DNA of 64,000 nucleotides from Anaerolineales bacterium UBA6055 (lineage in GTDB: Bacteria > Chloroflexota > Anaerolineae > Aggregatilineales > Phototrophicaceae), in contig DIYL01000027.1 of NCBI GenBank assembly GCA_002428985.1, positions 5,897 through 69,896 on the forward strand. Reading direction: 5' to 3'. The number at the start of each line of letters is the position of its first letter. Within the stretch, counting starts at the first letter, position 1. Position numbers and translations under genes: made by a program. Below are positions 26,274 through 32,991 of this stretch, piece by piece. Below the pieces are notes generated by a model, which worked only from the letters and a program-made list of their open reading frames with translations, searched no databases and had not been told where the DNA came from.

Positions 26274-26348
26274 ATGACACTACTCCCTGTATTTATTCTT
26301 ATGATGGATGTTGCTCCACATAGGGAAAATAGATGTGTCATAGATTAA
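26274..26348 (+). CDS. Putative 24-residue leader peptide
   Basis: ATG to TAA: MTLLPVFILMMDVAPHRENR, then CVID. AAGGA lies 12 bases before the ATG, a slightly long but usable spacing. The ORF ends 28 bases before the terminator hairpin. The codons for P15-H16 (CCACAT) and R20-C21-V22 lie in RNA segments that can pair with each other or with the terminator. No homologue is recognised, so it is called from its place in an attenuator-like layout. Confidence 0.5.
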   Translation: MTLLPVFILMMDVAPHRENRCVID

Positions 26349-26403
26349 TAGTCTGGTAAGTTTTGAATTTCTAAAGCCGTAGACACATGTCTGCGGTTTT
26401 TTT
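26317..26403 (+). promoter_or_regulatory. Attenuator with mutually exclusive pairings
   Basis: Segment 1 CACAT (26317-26321) can pair with ATGTG of segment 2 (26333-26337). Segment 2 ATGTGTC (26333-26339) can pair perfectly with segment 3 GACACAT (26382-26388), which includes the 5' arm of the terminator. Segment 3 with segment 4 (26389-26396) forms the terminator. Pairing 2:3 therefore excludes termination. A ribosome held in the leader near segment 1 would favour 2:3; one finishing at the TAA would cover segment 2 and allow termination. Confidence 0.5.
26373..26403 (+). terminator. Intrinsic terminator upstream of the MFS gene
   Basis: Stem CCGTAGAC (26377-26384), loop ACAT, GTCTGCGG (26389-26396) with one G-U pair, extended by AAAG/TTTT pairs, then seven T residues. 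It ends about 22 bases before the MFS start and 146 bases beyond the GNAT stop. It could be the GNAT terminator, the attenuator terminator, or both. Confidence 0.8.
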
Positions 26404-26425
26404 ATTGTGTGGAATGGAGCAACAA

Positions 26426-27763
26426 ATGATCTCGAAATTTGAAGTAGTTAAAGATTTACGAACGTTTCTCATTGTCTGGCTTGGACAATTTGTCTCGCTA
26501 ATTGGGTCGGCGATGACCCGCTTTGCCTTAATTATCTGGATATTTATGCAAACAGGCGAAGCACTTGACCTTGCATTACTTGGGTTCTTCTCATATCTCG
26601 CGTATGTTCTGATGAGTGCTTATGCTGGGATTCTTGTTGATCGATATGATCGAAAGTTGATCATGATGCTGGCAGACAGTGTATCGGGTATCTCGACGAT
26701 TATCTTGCTAATGCTTTTATCAAATGGACAACTGGAATTGTGGCATCTGTTTATTACATCTGCAATTTCTGGTGCGTTAGAAGCATTGCAAATCCCTGCA
26801 TATAGTGCAGCAACAACCCTGATGATCCCAAAGAAACATTATAGCCGTGCATCCGGTCTCGTATCGTTTGCGCGATACGGTGCGGAGGTACTATCACCAT
26901 TTTTAGCTGGTGCTATCCTTGGCTTTGTAGGAATTGAAGCTGTTTTGATGCTTGATATTGTCACATTCTTGTTCGCTGTGATTACACTCACATTTGTCAA
27001 AATTCCGACCCCTAAACGGAAAACTGATGAAGAAAAGCTATCGCGTTGGCAAGAATTAACTGTTGGCGCACGGTATGTGTTTGCGCGTAAAGGCTTATTC
27101 GGTGTAATGGTGATTTTTGTTGGGATTGGTTTCCTTGCTTCTTTAACGTACTTTTCGATTTTGCCAGCGATGATCCTTGCACGCACAGGTGGCGATGAAA
27201 TCGCATTAGCAAGTGTGCAATCTGCATTAGGTTTAGCTGGCGTTGTCGGAGGCATAATCCTCAGTGTTTGGGGTGGTCCAAAGCGACTCATTCACGGATT
27301 TTTGTTGGGGGCAGGCTTATCATTTTTGATTGCTGATATGTTGTTTGCGTTAGGTAAGAACACCCAAGACTGGATGATTGCAGCATTTAGCGCGGCCGTG
27401 TTTATCCCATTTATTGATGGGTCGTATTATGCATTGTGGCAGAAGAAGGTCGATCCAGCATTACAGGGCCGAGTTTTTGCTTTTCGTAATATGTTTACGA
27501 TGGCGGTGCGTCCATTCGGATTTCTATTGGGTGGATGGCTGGCTGATAATGTTTTTGAACCTGCAATGATGCCAGATGGAGCGTTAGCACCAATTTTAGG
27601 GGATTTAATTGGGACGGGAGCAGGGGCAGGGATGTCTGTTATGTTCATGTTTACAGCAATTGGAGGCATGATAATCAGCTTGAGCGGATACTTGATTCCA
27701 GCGATCCGTAATGTTGAACAAGATTTGTTGGATTTTGATGAGCTTGATGCCCGAGATTCGTAA
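26426..27763 (+). CDS. MFS transporter, macrolide-efflux-like (Mef type)
   Basis: 445 residues from the ATG at 26426, chosen because GGAG lies six bases upstream; an ATG at 26414 is also possible, and the longer open frame begins inside the terminator. About 12 membrane helices. Hallmarks: LGQFVSLIGSAMTRFALIIW (helix 1), AGILVDRYDRKLIMMLADS (the MFS motif A loop), ALQIPAYSAATTLMIP and RASGLVSFARYGAE. This fits the MefA/MFS_3 branch of proton-driven drug efflux. The substrate is not proven. Its position behind a leader peptide and terminator suggests inducible expression. Confidence 0.85.
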   Translation: MISKFEVVKDLRTFLIVWLGQFVSLIGSAMTRFALIIWIFMQTGEALDLALLGFFSYLAYVLMSAYAGILVDRYDRKLIMMLADSVSGISTIILLMLLSNGQLELWHLFITSAISGALEALQIPAYSAATTLMIPKKHYSRASGLVSFARYGAEVLSPFLAGAILGFVGIEAVLMLDIVTFLFAVITLTFVKIPTPKRKTDEEKLSRWQELTVGARYVFARKGLFGVMVIFVGIGFLASLTYFSILPAMILARTGGDEIALASVQSALGLAGVVGGIILSVWGGPKRLIHGFLLGAGLSFLIADMLFALGKNTQDWMIAAFSAAVFIPFIDGSYYALWQKKVDPALQGRVFAFRNMFTMAVRPFGFLLGGWLADNVFEPAMMPDGALAPILGDLIGTGAGAGMSVMFMFTAIGGMIISLSGYLIPAIRNVEQDLLDFDELDARDS

Positions 27764-27819
27764 ATTATGTTATGCTTTATGGATGACACGCAAACATGAA
27801 ATAAGGTGACATAATTAAC

Positions 27820-29250
27820 ATGCGTTTTTCAGTTGTAGTTGGGATTTTGTCTTCGATTTTATTGGTTCTTCCGTTTTCAAGCTTTGCACAAAATAGTTGT
27901 CCACCAGATACAGAGCGTTTGAATATTGGTGACACGTTTGAAGGGTTGATAGATAATAACCAAGCCATCATTCAGGCTTGTTTTAGTGGGAGTGCAGGGG
28001 ATGTTGTATCGATCAGCTTATCGCGGGCGTCCGGTAATTTAGATACCTACTTGGAACTGACAGATGTCTCTGGTGATGATGTCTATGCGACCAATGATGA
28101 TCGAAGTTTGTTATCAACAGACTCGGAAATTGTATTTGAACTAAGCGATGATAATCCTGTAATCATCAATGTGTCACGCTTTAATCAAGAAAGTGGTACA
28201 ACCGAAGGTCAGTTTGTTCTGGCATTAAATGCTGAGGTCGAGGAAGACACGTCACAAGCTGAAACAGTACGACCTGATGACTGCCCGATTTTATACGATG
28301 TGATTAACTATGCCCAAACGATTGAAGATGAGATTGATAACCGAGATTATACTTACTTCTATTGTTTTGCTGGTTCGGCAGGGGATGAAGTAATTATCGA
28401 CGCATCGGCTACTAGTGGCAACTTAGATACCTTACTTGTATTGACGGATATTCGTTTTGAAGAAATCTATGCTGAAAATGATGATCGAGAGATCGGTAAT
28501 CGTGATTCTCGGATTGTTTTTGAATTACCAGAATCTGGTCCTTATCTCATTACGATGACACGTTATAACCTCGAAGACGGTGATACTGAAGGCGACTTCC
28601 AGCTTACAATACAGATCAATGACGGTACATTTACTGATGAAGACTTGTTTGGCATTCGCGAGCCGAATCCATATGAGTGTAATCGTCCTGTTATACGGGA
28701 GCTCAATGCCACCCAGTGGCTAGAAACGACAGAGGGTTACAATTTTCGCTTAAACTTTGGCTGTGAAGGTTTAGCTGTTGTTTCAATTTTGGGTGAATTG
28801 TTTGATGTACCGTATGCGTTTGTTGATGATGTCTTACAACTCGAATTTAATGATCAAAGCTATATTGTTGAATTACTCAACGATGGGAAGTTAACTCTTA
28901 CAGGTGATGAGATTGAGTTTGTGTTTACTGATGTGGGACAATGCTCTGATGAATTAGTGCAAGATTTGAACGAAGGGGTTTGGTATTTGGGTCAAAATGA
29001 TACCTTCTTCCGGATCGACTTCTTGTGTGGTGGTGTTGCACTTGTCACACTTGAATCCGTGGTAGTGGCTTACACCTACGATTTCGATACACGTCAAGAA
29101 ACACTCTTCATCAATGATTTCAACAGTGACCCATGGACAGATGTATTCATCCTGCCGGGAATACAGATGTCTGTAGAAACTGTCGAGGATCCTTTCATTT
29201 TCACTAATGTTTTAACAGAAATTGACGATGGGAGTGATGCTGATATATAA
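27820..29250 (+). CDS. Secreted protein with two PPC-like and two C-terminal repeats
   Basis: 476 residues; signal peptide about 1-23 (PFSSFAQNSCP). Residues about 33-135 and 146-265 are two similar beta-sandwich repeats, each with GNLDTxLxLTD and ENDDR/NDDRS Asp-rich loops, as in the PPC (pre-peptidase C-terminal) type. About 286-374 and 375-460 are a second tandem pair starting C-x-R/D-E-L and holding a Trp plus a Cys. All cysteines may form disulfides outside the cell. No enzyme motif is present. The ribosome binding site AAGGTGAC precedes the ATG. Role unknown, probably an envelope or secreted binding protein. Confidence 0.75.
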   Translation: MRFSVVVGILSSILLVLPFSSFAQNSCPPDTERLNIGDTFEGLIDNNQAIIQACFSGSAGDVVSISLSRASGNLDTYLELTDVSGDDVYATNDDRSLLSTDSEIVFELSDDNPVIINVSRFNQESGTTEGQFVLALNAEVEEDTSQAETVRPDDCPILYDVINYAQTIEDEIDNRDYTYFYCFAGSAGDEVIIDASATSGNLDTLLVLTDIRFEEIYAENDDREIGNRDSRIVFELPESGPYLITMTRYNLEDGDTEGDFQLTIQINDGTFTDEDLFGIREPNPYECNRPVIRELNATQWLETTEGYNFRLNFGCEGLAVVSILGELFDVPYAFVDDVLQLEFNDQSYIVELLNDGKLTLTGDEIEFVFTDVGQCSDELVQDLNEGVWYLGQNDTFFRIDFLCGGVALVTLESVVVAYTYDFDTRQETLFINDFNSDPWTDVFILPGIQMSVETVEDPFIFTNVLTEIDDGSDADI

Positions 29251-29289
29251 ATCACTTTAGGGGATTTGAGGCAAACCTTCATTTTCCCC

Positions 29290-29319
29290 TTGTACAGCAA
29301 TTTGCTTCTATGTTATAGT
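29290..29319 (+). promoter_or_regulatory. metK promoter
   Basis: -35 TTGTAC (29290-29295), 18-base spacer, -10 TATAGT (29314-29319) with a TG just before it. Start would be near 29326, 30 bases before the riboswitch aptamer. Confidence 0.7.
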
Positions 29320-29354
29320 TCTGTCCGCCGAAATTCAAACTAAGATGAAAACGG

Positions 29355-29460
29355 CACTCATCAAGAGCGAGTGAGAGACCGGCTCTAAGAACTCGCGGCA
29401 ACCCCCAAAGCGTTGGGACGGTGCTAACTCCGGCAGAGATCAAACTCTGGCAGATGAGCG
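29355..29460 (+). ncRNA. SAM-I (S-box) riboswitch
   Basis: The aptamer has P1 arms CTCATC (29357-29362) and GATGAG (29453-29458), the kink-turn region GAGAGACCGGC, the CGGCAACC loop (29395-29402), the GGTGCTAA(C)TCC junction and the GGCAGAT end. This matches the S-box/SAM-I consensus that binds S-adenosylmethionine. It precedes metK, so high SAM should switch metK off. Confidence 0.93.
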
Positions 29461-29514
29461 ACACTGGCTTATACAGTACATTATCGCGCCCTCTGCCACG
29501 CAAGGCGTTTTTTT
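29448..29514 (+). terminator. Riboswitch expression platform
   Basis: TGGCAGA (29448-29454, overlapping the P1 3' arm) is complementary to TCTGCCA (29492-29498). That pairing is incompatible with the small hairpin built by CGCC/GGCG or GCC/GGC (29487-29507), which is followed by seven T residues (29508-29514). Ligand-bound P1 would free TCTGCCA and allow termination. Confidence 0.65.
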
Positions 29515-29540
29515 GTTGTCTATAGAAAGGAACTTACCGA

Positions 29541-30755
29541 ATGTCAACTACATTCATGACATCTCCACAATATTTCTTCACCTCAGAGTCTGTATCTGAG
29601 GGACATCCTGATAAAATGTGCGACCAAATTAGTGATGCAATTTTGGATGCATTGCTCGAACAAGATCCTATGGCGCGGGTTGCCTGTGAAGTTGCAACAA
29701 GTACAGGCTTGATCGTTGTTATTGGCGAAATCAGCACAACTGCATATGTTGATATCGAAAAAATTGTACGTGCAACGATTAAAGATATCGGCTATACCCG
29801 TGCAAAATATGGTTTTGATGCAGAAACCTGCGGTGTGATTATTTCGATTAAAGAACAATCCTCTGACATTGCACAAGGTGTTGATAAAGCACTTGAAGCC
29901 CGTGAAGGTAGCATGAGCGAAGAAGAAATTGAAGCGACAGGTGCTGGTGATCAAGGTATGATGATCGGCTTTGCTTGTAATGAAACCCCTGAACTGATGC
30001 CATTAACCGTATCGCTATCCCACAATCTGGTACGTCGTTTGGCAAAAGCACGTAAAACAGGTGAATTGCCGTGGTTACGCCCTGATGCAAAAAGTCAGGT
30101 AACCGTTGAATATGAAAATGGCGTTCCACAACGTGTTGATACAATTGTAATCTCAACACAACATTCACCAGATATTAGTCAAGAAGATATTCGCAAACAA
30201 GTGATTGAACATATCATCCTTGATGTTGTTCCTGATAAATGGATCGATGATAAAACACGCTTCTTTATCAACCCAACTGGACGCTTTGTAACAGGTGGGC
30301 CACTTGGAGATGCTGGTTTGACTGGACGTAAAATTATCGTGGATACATATGGTGGTGTTGCGCGTCATGGTGGTGGTGCGTTCTCTGGTAAAGACTCCAC
30401 TAAAGTTGATCGCAGTGCTGCTTATATGGCGCGTTACGTTGCTAAAAACGTCGTTGCTGCAGGATTAGCAGAACGTTTTGAGCTACAAGTATCCTACGCG
30501 ATTGGTGTAGCAGAACCAACCTCATTAGCTGTTGAAACATTTGGTACAGGTAAAGTGTCGGATGAAGAACTTGATAAATTAATCCGTAAACACTTTGATA
30601 TGCGCCCAGCTGCAATTATCCGTGATCTCGATTTGCGCCGTCCAATCTATAAACAAGTGGCAGCATATGGTCACTTTGGGCGTGATGATATCAATGTGCC
30701 TTGGGAACAAACCGATAAGGCTGATATTTTGCGTCAAGAAGCTGGCTTAGACTAG
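29541..30755 (+). CDS. metK: S-adenosylmethionine synthase
   Basis: 404 residues. It makes S-adenosylmethionine from methionine and ATP. Motifs: SESVSEGHPDKMCDQISDA (N-terminal ATP/Mg site), GAGDQGMMIGFA (the GAGDQG signature) and GGGAFSGKDSTKVDRSAAY (the GGGAFSGKD signature). Length and order are normal. AAAGGAA lies nine bases before the ATG. It is preceded by the SAM-I riboswitch, which completes the feedback loop, and followed by a strong terminator. Confidence 0.97.
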   Translation: MSTTFMTSPQYFFTSESVSEGHPDKMCDQISDAILDALLEQDPMARVACEVATSTGLIVVIGEISTTAYVDIEKIVRATIKDIGYTRAKYGFDAETCGVIISIKEQSSDIAQGVDKALEAREGSMSEEEIEATGAGDQGMMIGFACNETPELMPLTVSLSHNLVRRLAKARKTGELPWLRPDAKSQVTVEYENGVPQRVDTIVISTQHSPDISQEDIRKQVIEHIILDVVPDKWIDDKTRFFINPTGRFVTGGPLGDAGLTGRKIIVDTYGGVARHGGGAFSGKDSTKVDRSAAYMARYVAKNVVAAGLAERFELQVSYAIGVAEPTSLAVETFGTGKVSDEELDKLIRKHFDMRPAAIIRDLDLRRPIYKQVAAYGHFGRDDINVPWEQTDKADILRQEAGLD

Positions 30756-30778
30756 TCTCGCATAAATAGTTGCTTATG

Positions 30779-30807
30779 ATAGGGTACACAAGTTGTGCCC
30801 TATTTTT
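30779..30807 (+). terminator. metK terminator
   Basis: ATAGGG-(T)ACAC-AAGT-TGTG-CCCTAT then TTTTT: near-perfect stem of about 10 pairs with a U-run, 24 bases past the metK stop. Confidence 0.85.
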
Positions 30808-30918
30808 ATTCATGTATTTGAAACTTAGGTTTATAATAAGTTTGTACGCTTGCCGTGATATGTTCCTCACGGTATAGTGAGTCTATTAGCTGATGATATG
30901 CGCGACGGGAGTCCAATT

Positions 30919-32007
30919 ATGCTCAGAGGATTAGGTAAGTTGATCTGGCGATTTATGGTGATTTTTTCCTTCATCGTCAATCTTGTGTTGATAATCGTTT
31001 TACTTGTACTGGGTATATTAATTTTTGAAATCAAAAATAATGTTGCCGACCCACTGGTGCAAGGGTTGCATCGAACAGCTGTTGGCTTGGATAAGGCGAC
31101 AATTGATTGGACAATTCCAGTGCGCGATTCGTTGAGTATTGATCTTGATGTGCCAATTAATTCACAGACGATACAAAGCACGGTGTCTGAGTATAATGGA
31201 CAGCCTGTCGCTCCGATTGCTGGGGAAACACTAGTAACATTAACCCGTGATGTGCCTCTTGTGATTAATAATGCGTTTATTCAAAGTCCTGACCTCACTT
31301 TGCGCAATGCTCAAGTTAATATTACCTTGCCTGCTGGTACAAGTTTGCCTGTCAGCTTAGATCTAGAGTTAGGTTTGCAGACGGATATTCCTGTGGCATT
31401 GGATGTACGCGCGGTTATCCCGATTCAGGAGACACAACTAACTGATCCAATTAATACACTCAAGCTACTGTTTGAACCATTGGCAATTGGGTTACATAAT
31501 CTGCCAAGTGATTTCAATGAAGCAGGTGGCATGATTCAACGTATTTTAGACGGTCAACCGATTGACTTACTAAAAGTTGATGGGACTGGCGGGGTTAATG
31601 ACCAACCCTATGTTGATTGGTATGGTTATAGTGTAACAGCGGGTGAAAATTACCCATTAGCGAACTCAGCGGTTCCGCCTCAAAATGTTCCGACAACGAC
31701 GAATATTGTGCCATTAGGCGGTATCCCTGCCTTAGATGCACTGCTACCTGACCGTGAACAATATTATATGAATGATCAAACACCACTTACACTCAATGAG
31801 ACAGCTAGCCAAAATATGACAAATATGGATATTAATCCTGCGACTTGGAATGGGTCTGGCATTATCGGTCCGTTAGTTGCTCAGGAAGCGACACCAGAAT
31901 CAGTTGATGTGACTGAAACGGATACAAACCCGCCACCTGTTGGTGGTGACAATGGCATACAGCCTACATCATCTGGTATCATCCCGACTCCTACTTCGAG
32001 ACCATAA
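30919..32007 (+). CDS. Membrane-anchored protein of unknown function
   Basis: 362 residues from the ATG at 30919, which has GGGAG eight bases upstream; longer frames begin with GTG (30877) or ATG (30898) without one. A single membrane segment (about 8-32) is followed by a large extracytoplasmic part with many Val/Thr/Leu beta strands; the C-terminal 60 residues are Pro/Thr/Ser rich and likely disordered. No family recognised. A CCGTGA/TCACGG hairpin (30853-30872) lies in its presumed 5' untranslated region, with TATAAT (30832-30837) upstream as a possible -10. The following methyltransferase starts 13 bases after its stop. Confidence 0.65.
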   Translation: MLRGLGKLIWRFMVIFSFIVNLVLIIVLLVLGILIFEIKNNVADPLVQGLHRTAVGLDKATIDWTIPVRDSLSIDLDVPINSQTIQSTVSEYNGQPVAPIAGETLVTLTRDVPLVINNAFIQSPDLTLRNAQVNITLPAGTSLPVSLDLELGLQTDIPVALDVRAVIPIQETQLTDPINTLKLLFEPLAIGLHNLPSDFNEAGGMIQRILDGQPIDLLKVDGTGGVNDQPYVDWYGYSVTAGENYPLANSAVPPQNVPTTTNIVPLGGIPALDALLPDREQYYMNDQTPLTLNETASQNMTNMDINPATWNGSGIIGPLVAQEATPESVDVTETDTNPPPVGGDNGIQPTSSGIIPTPTSRP

Positions 32008-32020
32008 AGAAGGAGTTAGT

Positions 32021-32917
32021 ATGACTCAACAACCGCGAATCTGTGACTACGGAGATTCGACTTATCGGCAAGATTTTTGGGAAGGACAAGGGCGCGAATA
32101 CGAAGATCGTGTCGAACGTCAAGTTCTTGCCCAATTACTGCCTGAGAGTGGCAAACGCCTCATTGAAATAGGCGCAGGCTTTGGTCGCATAACGAACGAA
32201 TATCATATGTATGAGCAAGTTGTTTTGCTTGATTATTCACTTGAACAGTTACAATATGCTCGTCAGCAACTTGGTGATGATGGTTATTTATATATCGCGG
32301 CAGACGCTTATAATATGCCGTTCCAATCGGGTGTGTTTGATGGTGCGACCATGATTCGTGTGATTCACCACTTTGAAAATGTGCCAGCTGTCATGGGACA
32401 GATTGGGGATATTCTCGCCCCACAAGCAAAATTTATCCTTGAATTTGCCAACAAACGTAATCTCAAAGCGATGATTCGTCAGGTGTTGGGACGAAATGGA
32501 TGGGATCCGTACGCACAAGATCCTGTTGAATTTGTTGAATTAAACTTTAACTTTCACCCCGACTATATGCAGGAACAAGTCAATCAAATTGGGTTTGAGT
32601 TGCATCAACTTATTCCGGTATCTTGGTTCCGCTCTGCCTTCCTCAAACGGACAATTCCAACAGGTATCCTTTCGAGTTTTGATGGTATGTTGCAAAAGAC
32701 CGGATTGACATATTCACCGAGTATCTTCCTTGACTTGGAGTTGACTACACAATCACAGGATCAGGTTGATTTAGGTACAAATGAACTAACCGACATCTTA
32801 AAATGCCCACAATCTGGTACAACGCTTCAGCGCGATGCGGATGTTGCCATTAGTGAATCGGGTGTGCGTTGGGGAATCTATGATGGGGTATATGACTTCC
32901 GCAATCCGCTAGACTGA
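32021..32917 (+). CDS. SAM-dependent methyltransferase with Trm112-like tail
   Basis: 298 residues from the ATG at 32021, with AAGGAG five bases upstream; a 27-codon longer frame overlaps the preceding gene. Motif I is LIEIGAGFGRI near residue 47, the acidic strand-2 end is LLDYS, motif II is GATMIRVIHHFEN. The C-terminal about 40 residues (DILKCPQSGTTLQ) resemble a Trm112 zinc-ribbon-like module, although only one Cys is visible. It is a class I enzyme of unknown acceptor. Likely co-transcribed with the preceding membrane protein gene. Confidence 0.85.
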   Translation: MTQQPRICDYGDSTYRQDFWEGQGREYEDRVERQVLAQLLPESGKRLIEIGAGFGRITNEYHMYEQVVLLDYSLEQLQYARQQLGDDGYLYIAADAYNMPFQSGVFDGATMIRVIHHFENVPAVMGQIGDILAPQAKFILEFANKRNLKAMIRQVLGRNGWDPYAQDPVEFVELNFNFHPDYMQEQVNQIGFELHQLIPVSWFRSAFLKRTIPTGILSSFDGMLQKTGLTYSPSIFLDLELTTQSQDQVDLGTNELTDILKCPQSGTTLQRDADVAISESGVRWGIYDGVYDFRNPLD

Positions 32918-32928
32918 TATACTTGGTT

Positions 32929-32937
32929 TGCTATAAT
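32929..32937 (+). promoter_or_regulatory. Extended -10 promoter before the O-antigen-ligase-like gene
   Basis: TGCTATAAT at 32929-32937 (TG-N-TATAAT), a strong extended -10. It lies 12 bases after the methyltransferase stop and 55 before the next start. No clear -35. Confidence 0.55.
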
Positions 32938-32991
32938 GACCTTGATTGTTGTTAGTTTCTAATTGTTGAAAACTTGTCTTAAAGGTGCTTC

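Noticed and set aside
29251..29300. AGGGGA...TCCCCT as a terminator of the secreted repeat protein gene
   Set aside because: The arms can pair with an inner GAGG/CCTT, but no U-tract follows and the metK promoter -35 begins at once.
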